Source of the DNA: Apostichopus leukothele
Lineage: Eukaryota > Echinodermata > Holothuroidea > Aspidochirotida > Stichopodidae
Direction: 5' to 3'
Assembly: GCA_010014835.2 (NCBI GenBank)
Contig: JAAAKB020046057.1
Location: forward strand, 1-23,148
Length of the DNA: 23,148 bases
In this document: piece after piece, positions 9,600-20,192 of the stretch
Layout of the letters: each line of letters begins with the position of its first letter
Numbering within the stretch: position 1 is the first letter of the stretch
Position numbers and translations under genes: made by a program
The notes under the pieces: model-generated
What the model saw: only the letters and a program-made list of their open reading frames with translations
Database searches by the model: none
Told to the model about the DNA's origin: nothing

Positions 9600-12500
9600 T
9601 GTAAGTTTAATTTGACGAATTAGTACACAATTTGTATGATTCTTGTAAGCTAATTTACCTTTAAACCTTAGAACTGTCAGTTACAAAACGTACGTTAATG
9701 GTAAACAATTTATTTTTATTGTGTTTAAGAATTGTTTGAGTCTTCTTTCCGCTCTAGGTGTGTCGAACGACCATACGCAGACAGTACAGTCTCGTCAACT
9801 TCCTTGCATTGTCTTAAGAAAGCGTACCCTCAACTTTATATACGTAATAACCCTCACATATCACTTCCTGAAACCATGCAAGCATTCAATTACGGAATAT
9901 ATCCTGTTGCGAAATCACAAGTTTTTTCACGATTGCACAAGCTTATCTAAGTAATATTTTTTAGGGAATTACGTATAAATTTACTGTACTACACTTTCCT
10001 CATTGGTTGTAGATAAGTAAATGACGTAGTTAATCATAACCTACAGTGATTCAGGACTTGCTTTACAGACTGTATGTCTTCTTGTCAAAATTCTATGTGG
10101 GTTTGGATAAATATTAGTCACATGCTTGTACTGAAGAAAGGGAGGACAATTAAAACAAAGGCATTTAATTGACCTGTATAAAAGGTGCCTTTCAACTTTT
10201 GCAATATAAGTAAATTATATGCATTCATGATGATAACTAATTGTGTCATTTTAACAGAAAGATGATTTTCAACTTTCTGAACAGATGAACCCAGTGAAAT
10301 CCAGGACATAAAATCAACTCAAGTTGAACTATACTGTATACAGTGTATGCAATCGTAGTAATACATCCAGTCACCACAGATATTTTCTTTACCGGTATTT
10401 TCATACATATCTAAAGGCCAAAAAGATATTCACTGCATATGGATGCAATGCACCTCTTCAAGCCTAACCTAATTTGCATATAACATATGGGACAGACTTT
10501 AAAAAGGTACCGACAATTACCATTTTTAAGGCATCCACAAACCCCCCCCCCCCAATGTTTGGGGTCATGTATGCATGTAATGGCTTAATTGAGTAAAACT
10601 TCACTAGTCAGCTTAGCACTTTATAGTGGTGACCAGGGACCGCAGAGTTAGCCTAAATTATATTTATATACAAATTATGGCAAATTTGGCAAAACACTAC
10701 AGAAAGGGGGAAGCATAGATAGGCTTCCAAAAGCATTAGTTTAATATGCTTCATACTTGAACTATTTTAAGGAAATTCACAGATTTTGTATCCAATATGA
10801 TCAACTGTAAGCAGAAGCCTTGTTTGAACATTTACAAAAACAGAAATTTCTTTGTCGATTCCAAAAATAAAATATGAGAGGTCCTTATGTGAATTTCTCC
10901 CGCAGGAAGTTAACTATCGACTTCTACACGATATATATATAGAAGATGACCTTGCTTTGTGCTACGTAAGTTAAAACTCAATTGGACTTCAAAGCATACG
11001 GGTACGTATTACACTAAGGAGTTTTAACCAGCAATATTTCCCGTAAATACACTCGTAAAGTAAGACAGTGAGAAAGAAAGAAACAGCACACAACACGTAC
11101 ATGCATCAACATCACTATAATTACCCCCACAGTTACAGAACTGCAGCCCACACTGTCTAAATATAGATTTTCCTTCTTCTTCTTCCAATAGACAGATAAT
11201 TTCCCATTTTTGCACTATTGGTAAAGTATAATTGTAAAGGGAATATACCCCTTGAATTCCTTTTACTTCCCTCAATCAATATAACCCCCTCTTCATATAT
11301 TTCCCTGTGTTATAAAAATCAGTGGATGGTTAAAATTAGGAACAGACTGCGAAAAGGCTTGTGTCTTGTTTTCTTTCCCTAATACATCCGTAGCACTTTC
11401 CGATTGTAGCAGCTGCCTTGGCTTGTTTCCCCTTTTTTAGAACAAAGAGTTGGCAAACGAACATCAGATGTAAATGGAGGACAAACACAAGCTATATACT
11501 GTACAAGGATGTATCGTGGGATTTGGAACGGATTCAAATTTACATTTGAGACCGACTTTTAACATTCATGTCGCCTGGCACATGTTTCAACCAAAGATTT
11601 TAAGAGAGTAACTAACCACCAGTTAAATCGAATCAAATTAAAATGTTCCATACTGCTATTAAATTTAATCAGCTTCAAGAGCCTAATTATATAGATCTTC
11701 ACCTAGCACCGAAAAGGAAAAAGTCAATCAATTTCAATGTGCCGAGCACTAAGCCTTAAGGTGAATGATAATTTCTGCATAGTTTTACACAGCAGATACA
11801 GTATCCTCATATATGCAAAGTGTTAAGACATCATTATAATACATATAATAATCTGCATTGCCCAGCAGTGTCCTATGTCAATATTCTGTAAGAAATACCG
11901 ATAGCTCTTAGAGGTATTAGCCCATATTACATTCTTCCAATTCTCAGTGCGTATATATCGGGCCTCTGTAACCCAAACTCGTCACGCTTGCAGACGATCA
12001 TACCCTGCATAATCTATCTATATATTGTCCAGCATGTAGTACGCTATTTATTGGATTGTAGATATTGTTCACGTTCATGTGTATTTTGTTATACCGTATA
12101 TACTGTACGCATACGATATGCGGTCCTATAGCTATGTAGCTCTCTTAGATCTAAATGCTTTGTATGGTGAATTGTAGCTAATAATCTCTGACAGGCTAGG
12201 ACCAGTCTCCAATTAGTGTAATTTATGGTATCGGCACCTGCGGTTTAATCTACTCTGCCGGAATGGCGACGCAAAAGTCTCCAAGAATTGATGATGGGGG
12301 ACTGCATGCACATAAGTTGCAAACCGTGGCGTATTACGGTTAATTGCATGGCCATATATATCTATATATATTCATATATACTGTATGATGTATTTTCCTT
12401 TGAGTTCCTTGGTATAATGCTTGGAAGAATTTAAGCCTCGTTACCAACTGTTCCATTTATCACCCCCATGCATGATTCTACATTAAAAAAAAAATTCTCT

Positions 12501-15413
12501 ATGCATTTCATCTTTAGAGATGCTTATGTAAAAGTCACTGCATCTAGGTTTTTGCCTTAAATTGTTCACAAGTGCTATTTTCTCCTTTCCTACAGTATAT
12601 GAAATGATTAATTTTTATTATATTTTCTTAAAAACATCCAGTTCTCAATTAACATATTTTATTGGAATTGAAGAACAAAAACTGTCCCCCCCCCCCACAT
12701 ATAGCAAATTCATATCAATCCTGTACAAATAATTTTTTTACAATTTTTTTCCCCAGACTTTTTGGAAGTGAGTACATACTTAAAGTGAAGTAATATTCTC
12801 AATGTAGCATATGAAATGACATTCCACCCTTACAGTTATTAGCGATTAAATTTCCACCATAAAAGAAAAAAATATATATATGTATTTTCTTTAAAATGAT
12901 AGTACTTCTGCATGCCACAGTGACTGCATCGTCACATTGCAATATTATTATTTACACAGAGCTGCCATAAGAATTTTCCAATAATGAATGATTTATGAAC
13001 CACAGACGTACTTTCATCCAATATGAAAACAAAAAAGAGGGAATATTAAGAAAGAAAGCCTCCCAAGATAGTAGTGATATGATACGTGACTCATACCTAT
13101 AACAATCTGACCTCGTTTTGTACCAATTTACAAACTTACACATCATCGTTTCCACCAGCGGTCTAAAAATAGAAACACAATTTCCCATTTTACAATGTGG
13201 ATCATAGCGCAGACGGCGACCAGCTAGTCAGGATTAATTTCTTATGATGTCAATGGGGGATCTATTTTTAGAACTTGGCATGGAGTGGCATTGGTCGGGG
13301 GTTGAGCATAGAATGTAATATTAACCGGAGTGGGTTAATATATATACCAGCCGGTTTACGTGCTGGCATACAATACTATGGTTCTGTAATATTAAAAAAA
13401 AAAAAATTAAATAATTGTTTTCATAATATATATCACTGTACTGTACCCATGTAATACTATATGTAAAAAATTATTGTGGATGTTTTATATGTTACTATTT
13501 ATGATACAATATATTATTTTATGATACTCTGTGAATCCATGGATTAATGTGTATACTGTACATCTATAGATACTTTTGCAATGTGAACTGCCGATCTACA
13601 CATAGATTTTGTATACACAGCTCCATGGGATGTAAAATGGGAAAAGGTTGAAAGTTCAAAATTTGTGAACATATTTTGTGTTAAACAAAGAGTGAAAGAG
13701 AGAGAAAGAGAAATAGAGAGATCAAATGTAATTATTTATTATTAATTAATTATTTCGACAGGTAACATATTAACGAGAACAACTGAGATCTTTTACTTTC
13801 GGATGGCAGTTTGTTGACGCAATGACTCGTAATATCATAATTACCAATTTGAAATATTACAGGTGAAATCGAAACAGAACCCTGACGACTGCAAATCACA
13901 TAATAAAAGTCATTGTTTAAATATTTCATGCTTTGTTTTTAAAATACTCAGCGAAACATTTCAACATCACATGGTCAACTTAAGCTGTTTTCATATGTTC
14001 AGGTGATTTTGTAATAATCCAGTTTGTAATGGAACCGATACAAAACGGTTAAGGAATAAGCAATTACTAGGACAGTGGATGGATCCATTGAACCGTATAG
14101 AATGACTAGCTGTGGTTGTTACATCAGACTGGGGAATTAACCACGATGACGTCAATTGGGCTTTCGAAATTGATACTCAAATGTCTTTCCGCTCCAGTGG
14201 AATTCTTTAACTTTATATTACAGCTATAAATTACAAGCTGTGGTATATACATATGTATATATATATGGCATTCTCCTTTTGAAGAGGATATGAAATTCAA
14301 AAACAGACAGATTTCACCATCTCTCTGGATGAAGGAGTTTATAATAACGTTACTGGACACGTGAAACAGAAGGTTTTGCCTAAGAAACTGTAGATAGTAT
14401 GAAATGTTTCTCGTGTATAATTAAAATCTGGAATCTGAGCAATTAAAGGATGCTATATGCTAGTAGAGATAATTATTGTATGGACTTTACTATACCTTTA
14501 GTTAAGACTATGAGCTCCATATGGGAATGACATGATATACATGAGCACACAGTTGGAATTAGTCTAACTCGTTATAGCATACTACATGTACCATGAAAAT
14601 ATAAAAACCTGTCTACATTCATAGCAGTGCATGTGATAATACTGTTCCATGCATTCAAGTAGATCTCTCAAATATGAATTACAGTAGGTTAATTATATTA
14701 CTTTCAGCACATTAATATTCACTCACAGAATTGTATAAATATCAGTTGTATGTTTCCTTAATAGGTTAGCCTAATTACTCTGTGTATATATACTCTCATA
14801 CTATATAAAGTAGCTACTGTACTGTATACACTCCATATACTGACAGATATAAGGAAGAGTACTGTGCTACTACACACACACATATAATACATGTACACAG
14901 AAGGTATTATTCCACCCAAAGTACAGTACTTTCCTATATAAATCTTGTTCCTTTGGATTACTATTCATGTCAGCTTGTTCAAATCTGGACTGCTCGGTTC
15001 CTAAATGAAAAGAAATTCTTCCCTTTGATTTGGAATGAACGGTACAGATATATGTTGCGGACAATGATCCCCGATTCATATCAACAACGAGAGGACTAAG
15101 CTCGAGGGCAAGAGAGCTGCCCGCAGAAAATACAAGTTCGGTTCTTTCTCACGCTATGAGTCAGACGACCCATTTCATCATGAACTTAATTATGACACAT
15201 GTATACATATCTTGGAAGAAAATTTGAAAAAAAACAAGAAAGAAAGAAAGCCAAGAAAATAAGCTTGTTTGTAATTTTTCGATTTTCAAAATAATGCAGT
15301 ACATTGAACCCCAAGGCATTGTAATATATAGTTTTGAAGGTTTTGTTTAAGATTGTGAAACTAGAAATATGGGTAGCTCACTCTATGACACATTTTTGCT
15401 CAAAGAAATGTAA
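9600..15413. other. Long stretch without a supported gene
   Basis: AT-rich DNA with C runs at 10542-10553 and 12686-12696, a GA-rich tract near 13690-13722, and many TACTGTA/TACAGTA words. Small CpG-richer patches occur at 12185-12345 (a 47-codon plus frame, 12200-12343), 13195-13230 and 15055-15180. The last carries open frames on both strands. None can be assigned. Overlapping plus frames at 9721-9954 are about 75 codons each and share no motif with known families. Confidence 0.6.
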
Positions 15414-15473
15414 ATTACGTAGTTATATGACACATCGTGGTCACCAGTATTAAACAAAGAAAATCAGTCATAC

Positions 15474-15548
15474 CACTGGATCCAGTGCTTGTACAATCCG
15501 TAGTTTTACTGGATCCAGCAAAACCGAAGAAACAGTTTGAACACATAG
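15474..15548 (-). CDS. Candidate Cys/Ser-rich phase 1-1 exon
   Basis: A 75-nt segment lies between acceptor TTTACTAG|CT and donor AGTG|GTATGA, with the same 1-1 phase as the EGF exons and therefore joinable to exon J. It would encode MCSNCFFGFAG followed by a Thr/Ser-rich stretch ending GSSG. The CxxC...GFAG...C layout faintly recalls the end of an EGF domain but does not fit the six-cysteine pattern. It cannot be adjacent in a transcript to the candidate at 15625-15706, which ends in phase 0. It could easily be chance. Confidence 0.18.
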
Positions 15549-15624
15549 CTAGTAAACATAGCAGAACCTTTCGCAAATATTCCCCCCCCCCCCTCCTCTC
15601 CCGCTCTAACCACTTGGGATTTAC

Positions 15625-15706
15625 CTCATGATCGAATGACGCAGACATTATATCGTCATCTGAAATGTTTGAGAGGATTTCATTAAGTGCGTCTGAGTCA
15701 TCCGTC
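15625..15706 (-). CDS. Candidate acidic exon, gene unknown
   Basis: An 82-nt open segment lies between acceptor ATATTTTAG|G and donor GAG|GTAAAT, phase 2 to phase 0. The peptide is acidic, with key stretches DDSDALNEILSNISDDD and MSASFDHE. Composition resembles an acidic activation segment or a cytoplasmic tail, but I do not recognise it. Its phase 2 start cannot follow EGF exon J (phase 1) directly, so it is either a different gene or needs an unseen exon between. The upstream pyrimidine tract is weak. In a second frame the same DNA gives an 18-codon tail ending in a stop. Confidence 0.33.
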
Positions 15707-16240
15707 CTAAAATATATGCACGGTAAAAACCGCGGTGACTAATGTTCGTATTATTCATAGCTGAAGAATTTAAGAAGAACATCATTTTTGATCAAAATTA
15801 ATCATTTTGAGTGCATTGCATGAAATTATGGAAGGCTCGAGGACTATGACGAAAAAACAAACAAAAATGTGCATAATTTGTTCAGTATCTTGAGCTTTTG
15901 GTGATCTTATTAAAGACTTAGAGACTGAGTTAATGCTCAATGAGAGGTTATTCAGTGTCCAATTTCATACTAACTGCAAGGAAAATAGGTGTACATGATG
16001 TATGCATTAATTAATTCATTAAATTTTTGATATGACCAACATAATTGACTTAATATAATAACAGTTCTTAAAATTGAGTTAGTAACATGTCAAGTCATTA
16101 GGAAAATTTTGAAAAATTCTGACAATATGATCAGACGAATTATCGATTTTTCCTATAATATGCGGTTAATATAAATATTAAATAACATTATACTGTAGAC
16201 CGGTGCAAAGAAACCTTGACATGATTTTGTTAATCTGTGT
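15707..16240. other. No exon seen downstream of EGF exon J
   Basis: I searched both strands by eye for the expected type 3 EGF exon (YYYG...CEL) and for a transmembrane exon and found neither. The stretch is AT-rich. Confidence 0.7.
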
Positions 16241-16347
16241 TCACCCTCCCACCCCTGCGTTCACACTCTTACCCCTGCGTTCACACTCTTACCCCTGTAT
16301 TCACACTCTTACCCCTGTATTCACACTCTTACCCCTGTATTCACACT
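16241..16347 (-). repeat. 20-bp tandem repeat carrying the exon J splice donor
   Basis: Five full 20-bp units (16241, 16261, 16281, 16301, 16321) and the start of a sixth at 16341 are seen. On the minus strand each unit reads close to GTGTGAATACAGGGGTAAGA, so it contains the last codons of exon J and its donor. Three units are identical; one differs by AT to GC, and the one farthest from the exon has decayed (GTGGGA). The first donor is the functional one by phase. Twenty is not a multiple of three, so the other donors change the phase, and from the third onward the extended exon contains a stop. Confidence 0.95.
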
Positions 16348-16455
16348 TTGTTCCTTGGTAGCCATCTTGACAGGTACAGGTGTAGCTAGACCCATCGTCT
16401 GTATTCCTACAAGTTCCTCCATTTTGACAAGGTTCTACGTCACAAGCACTGTAAG
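16333..16455 (-). CDS. EGF exon J (cassette type 2)
   Basis: This exon is 123 nt when the in-frame acceptor CTAAAG|CT is used, phase 1-1. The domain runs from [14 protein letters not shown] to GTKCEYR. It has the O-fucose consensus CQNGGTC. A better-looking acceptor, TTACAG|TG, lies 7 nt downstream but would read V-L-V-T and then a stop. The donor G|GTAAGA is the first of a tandem row of donors at 20-bp spacing. No type 3 exon follows in the next 600 nt, so the cassette is either cut short or continues after a long intron. Confidence 0.88.
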
Positions 16456-17265
16456 CTTTAGAAAAATGACAATTAAATTAGGTTAATTCATTAATGAAAT
16501 TGAAAACGGAATGCAGAAGAGATTGTATCAGTGGCTAGGGGTGGGAAAGGGGGGTGTCAGCAGGGTCTCAACCCCTGGGCCCGCATCGATTTAGGGGGAC
16601 CCTGGAAAACATTGAGGTTCCCTGAAAAATTTGGGATAAAGAATGATCAGTTTACCGTTTCATAATATACTTTAAATTAAAAAAAGAGAGAAATATTAAT
16701 AAATTCATATTTAAGTTTCATTTTCATATTGCTTTATGTAGATATATTTTAACTTTAAATTGCGAGTATAGAAACGAATTAAAATTGAGCTGTGTGATGA
16801 AAAAATCTTCAGATTCAACATAAATTTGTGTCGAAACATTAAGTTTCTGAGAAAGTATGACGTCATACGGCAAGATGACGTCACAATTTCCAATGTCAGC
16901 TGATTAATGTGATGTACCCTAATCCTTGCTTTGTTATAGAAATATCGCAAAATAGGCCTTTATGAATGTTTACATCTATTTCTTTCTTCAATGGAATAAT
17001 CTCTTCAAAATATGTCCGTTTATATATATATATATATATTAAAGTGTTTAGCTTTCAATATCAAGGTTTGGAATTAATCACCAATTCTAACCATCATTAG
17101 CGGAATCCTTAATTTTAATGTACGAAACGCAACAATCCTTCCAAACTGATTAACTTCTAACAAAATTAAAGAGTGTGTATTGTTTCAATTTAGATGAAAA
17201 CGGTATTATTTTCAAATAGTAGTAAAAGGATGAATATTTTTTTAACTGTCATGTAAAGTTCTTAC

Positions 17266-17394
17266 CGTGGAATAGACAATTGTCACCATAATATCCATCA
17301 TAGCAAACACACATATAGTTTGATAGGTCACTATTCTGATAACAAGTCCCATCTCCATTACATGGATCGTCTTCACATGGTCTTCCCGTAGACT
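17266..17394 (-). CDS. EGF exon I (cassette type 1)
   Basis: This exon is 129 nt, phase 1-1, with acceptor TCACGCATTAG|AG and a good donor G|GTAAGA. The domain runs from GRPCEDDPC to YYGDNCLFH. It has Tyr after the third cysteine and YYGDNC, as in exon E. CNGDGTC fits the O-fucose consensus; CEDDPC lacks the O-glucose Ser. It starts the third, incomplete cassette copy, 2430 nt from the start of exon E. Confidence 0.93.
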
Positions 17395-17937
17395 CTAATG
17401 CGTGAAAAGAAACATTATTCAAGAAAGAAATCAATTTTCATTCAAGGACTAAACAAAAATGTTCACATTTGTCATTTTTTGTTATTGTATATTCTTGTCT
17501 TCAGTAAAATTATCCAAAGCAACACAGTAAGCTATCGTTTTATGAAAATATAACTCTTCTCCTCCACGTACCCCCTCGTAGTAGTAGTTTTCTCCTCCAC
17601 CCCATCGTACCAGATCCCCTTCCCCGACGATGTTGTTAGTTGATTAAATGATTGAAGGTATATCTTTTCAGAATCTATAAACACTACCGTTAGCTCTGCT
17701 ATGATGATACCAACCCCCAACTTTATATTTCACCAGTGGAGGGGAGAGAGACGAGGGGTTTAGGTGATCCCGGGACGAGGGGATTGAAAAATTACTTCCC
17801 TGAATTTCTCACAATTTCTTTTCAAACTTGCAAATGTCATTTAAATATGCAAATTGACCAATATTATCAAACTAAAGGTGAGACTAGAGGTTTCATAAGA
17901 CTATAAACTCCTAAGATAAATGATCGAATATAATTAC

Positions 17938-18060
17938 CTCCAACTTCACAGTTGGTTCCGCTAAATCCAGGCATGCACACACAATTATAGTCCCTACCAT
18001 TCGGCAAATCTTCGCAGAATGCTCCGTTTTGACAGACGCTGTAGTGACATGCGGGAAACA
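17938..18060 (-). CDS. EGF exon H (cassette type 4)
   Basis: This exon is 123 nt, phase 1-1, with acceptor CATTTGTAG|TG and donor G|GTAATT. The domain opens FPACHYSVCQNGAFC and closes SGTNCEVG. It is the close relative of exon D. CMPGFSGTNC at the C-terminal loop fits the EOGT O-GlcNAc consensus C-x2-G-x-(S/T)-G-x2-C. It is the last exon of the second complete cassette. Confidence 0.93.
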
Positions 18061-18165
18061 CTACAAATGGTGGAAAGATAAAAGTAAAATATTAAAAACA
18101 TAACAAATAATATCAAACTAAAGTAAATAGAAATAAAAGGCTGGATTTATATAGTTATTCATAGG

Positions 18166-18508
18166 GTGTACTCACGGGAAAGTATACACACGGACTGGAT
18201 GAACGTACATTTAGTACTAGGGTGTACTCACGGAACAGTTCAAACTGGCTTGATATATCCACAACAATTTACCGAGTGTACTCACAGGATAGTACACACC
18301 GACTGGATTTATTAATAGTAATTTATTAAAGTGTACTCACAGGATAGTGCTCACACTGACGGGATGTATAAACATTAATTTATTAGAGTGGTCTCACGGG
18401 ATAGTACAAACCAACTGGATTTATATACAGTTATGTATGGAGTGTACTCAGAGGATAGTACTCACACCGACTGGATGTATAAACATTAATTTATTAGATT
18501 GTACTCAC
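18166..18508 (-). repeat. 54-57-bp tandem repeat carrying the exon G splice donor
   Basis: Units begin at 18166, 18222, 18276, 18331, 18388, 18442 and 18499, marked on the plus strand by gtgtactcac followed by a (g/c)gactggat-like block. On the minus strand the motif is GTGAGTACAC, a strong 5' splice site, and the copy at 18499-18508 is the real donor of exon G. The first four units by coordinate keep GTGAGT exactly. The fifth reads GTGAGA, and the sixth has lost the GT. The array lies in the G-H intron. Confidence 0.93.
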
Positions 18509-18628
18509 GGTTTAATTCACAACGGTCGCCGTAGTAGTAGTTTTCACAGAAGCATGTGTATGAGCCGTCAACTTCATCAATACAAATTCCATCATTAGCG
18601 CAGGGTGTTACTAGACATCCAGAATTAT
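18509..18628 (-). CDS. EGF exon G (cassette type 3)
   Basis: This exon is 120 nt, phase 1-1, with acceptor CATTTACAG|AT and a consensus donor C|GTGAGT. The domain includes TPCANDGIC and ends YYYGDRCELN. As with exon C, the donor leaves a C and the junction with exon H encodes Leu. It has no O-fucose site (Ile before the third cysteine). The donor is the first member of a 54-57-bp tandem repeat that fills most of the next intron. Reading past the donor gives REYNLIN and then a stop. Confidence 0.93.
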
Positions 18629-18765
18629 CTGTAAATGTTAGAACAATGAAGTTGAACAAAAGACTTATGTATAGACTGCATTGAATACGTTAACATGGTT
18701 GGTTTGTGATCATAATTTCTTTTTCGTTTTTTGACATTGTTGCCTATGCGTATACTCAAGATTGA

Positions 18766-19080
18766 ATTATTATTATTATTATTATTGCTGTCATTGCTGT
18801 GCTGTTTCCATGTTGATACTGTTTTCGTTGTTGCGGCTGTTTTTAATTGTTTTTTTCTTTGTAAAACGTCGTCGTTATTGTTTTATTGTTGTCGTTGTTG
18901 TTATCGATACTGTTGGTGATATAGTTGTTAGTGTTTTGGTAACCTCATAGCTGTAGTCTTGGTTACTATTGTTTTGTCGATGTTGGTTTTGTTGGTGTGA
19001 TTGTAAGTTTTGTTTCTTAATGTTATTTATTCACATGTTTCCTTTTTTTCTATTTTCTTCTTGTTATCGTCGTCGTTGTT
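18766..19080 (+). repeat. ATT and GTT-rich simple-sequence tract in intron F-G
   Basis: A perfect (ATT)n run at 18766-18786 leads into about 290 nt dominated by TTG, TCG and TGT triplets. Open frames seen here on either strand are by-products of the low complexity. Confidence 0.85.
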
Positions 19081-19155
19081 AATGTTTAAAACGTCTGCTT
19101 TCTTCTTTTCTGATAATTTCTCTTTCTGTATACGTAGGCTAAAAGAATTACATAC

Positions 19156-19278
19156 CGTGATCTTGACAATAAGCTCCGCTGTACGGAGGGGAGCAGTCAC
19201 AGCGGTACCCAATGACGTCATCAGTAGTGATGCAGGTTCCTCCGTTTCGGCAAGGATGAGTTTCGCAAAGAGACAAAG
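19156..19278 (-). CDS. EGF exon F (cassette type 2)
   Basis: This exon is 123 nt, phase 1-1, with a strong acceptor TTTTTCTTTAG|CT and donor G|GTATGT. The domain runs from [14 protein letters not shown] to SGAYCQDH. The CSPPYSG end matches CSSPYSG of exon B, supporting the type 2 assignment. The O-fucose consensus CRNGGTC is present; the O-glucose position has Thr (CETHPC), outside the strict consensus. A perfect CRE octamer TGACGTCA lies inside the coding sequence at 19213-19220. Confidence 0.93.
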
Positions 19279-19315
19279 CTAAAGAAAAATGATATTTGAC
19301 ATTTTATGGAATATA

Positions 19316-19318
<3 letters not shown>

Positions 19319-19353
<35 letters not shown>
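19319..19353. repeat. (AT)n microsatellite in intron E-F
   Basis: About 17 AT units. Shorter TA runs lie at about 208-219 and 17020-17039. Confidence 0.95.
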
Positions 19354-19356
<3 letters not shown>

Positions 19357-19695
19357 TCGATGATTTTCGGGTGAACAGTTATTTATGGGATACATTGATT
19401 ATCTATTGGGTGAAGCCGCTATTTTATGGAATTGAGGCACAATGTATGGTATGTATTCCACGAGTTATGGTATGTATCCACTCCGTATACTACGTGCAGG
19501 GTGTGTGGATAGTTGTACTGAGTTTAGAATTAAAGCAAGAAATAATTTGATGTGGTAGATTGAAAATGGAATATATCTTATGCAAACATTGATAGTCCAC
19601 TATTTATAATAGCGAATGTAACTTCATAGCGGAGAATTATAGAGAGGAAGCAAGGGGTGTAGAGGTGGGGGGGGAGGGGAAGGGTGATTGTGTAC

Positions 19696-19824
19696 CTTCG
19701 TCTTCACAATTGTCTCCATAGTAAGGTGACACACACAGACAGAGATGTCTCGAGTAGTCTCCGCTATTATAACAGGTACCGCCATTAACACACGGCTCGC
19801 TTGTACATGGATTAACCAGAGGTG
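19696..19824 (-). CDS. EGF exon E (cassette type 1)
   Basis: This exon is 129 nt, phase 1-1, with acceptor CAACATAG|CA and donor AAG|GTACAC. The domain runs from VNPCTSEPC to YYGDNCEDE. It shares Tyr after the third cysteine and the YYGDNC end with exon I. It carries the O-glucose consensus (CTSEPC) and the O-fucose consensus (CVNGGTC). It starts the second copy of the four-exon cassette, 2565 nt from the start of exon A. Confidence 0.93.
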
Positions 19825-20192
19825 CTATGTTGGATTTTGAGAGAAGAACAAAAGAGAACGGAGAATTAATTTATCAAGTTGGTATGAGAATATTTGTATG
19901 AGAATAATAAACATATCGTATATTATATTTTATGTATATTATGGGCAAACAAACATGGGCGAGCGAATAACGCTAAAAGTTAACTATGAGATTATCGTAC
20001 ACAAATTTCAAAGAACAAAAGAAATCTGTCTTCCTGGAGAAGCAAGTTATAGCTAATGACATATTGTTTCTATATTGGATTAAATTATTGTAGCCTTAAT
20101 AATATGTTTGATGTAGTAGTCATTTCAAGTTGATCTACAGTGAATTATGAACATTTTTAACATTTAAGGAGTCGTTTTGACCATATACTGAC

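Noticed and set aside
9363-9615. Poly-Phe minus frame and Lys-rich plus frame
   Set aside because: Both are products of the A(8-10)G tract.
11024-11275. Minus frame with CGLQFCNCGG, briefly resembling a cysteine-rich module
   Set aside because: Cysteine spacing fits no family, and the bracketing splice words would give an exon of only about 32 nt.
12952-13188. 78-codon minus frame with a possible 23-nt micro-exon (TTTTTAG ... TGT|GTAAGT)
   Set aside because: Good splice words but far too little sequence to support an exon; composition is ordinary AT-rich DNA.
15060-15180. CpG-richer patch with a minus reading that includes TCIFCGQLSCPRA before a stop
   Set aside because: Zinc-finger-like spacing in one short frame only, a poor acceptor, and an equally open plus frame; mentioned only as a patch.
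17532-17720. 62-codon minus frame in intron H-I
   Set aside because: It is low complexity around CTC/TAG repeats, with no splice sites in a usable phase.
16241-18508. Direct repeats that might suggest a CRISPR array
   Set aside because: Units are contiguous tandem copies without unique spacers, and they lie in introns of a spliced animal gene.
18731-19282. Open frames on both strands in intron F-G
   Set aside because: They come from ATT/GTT simple sequence or overlap EGF exon F in the wrong frame; cysteines and leucines reflect the triplet repeat.
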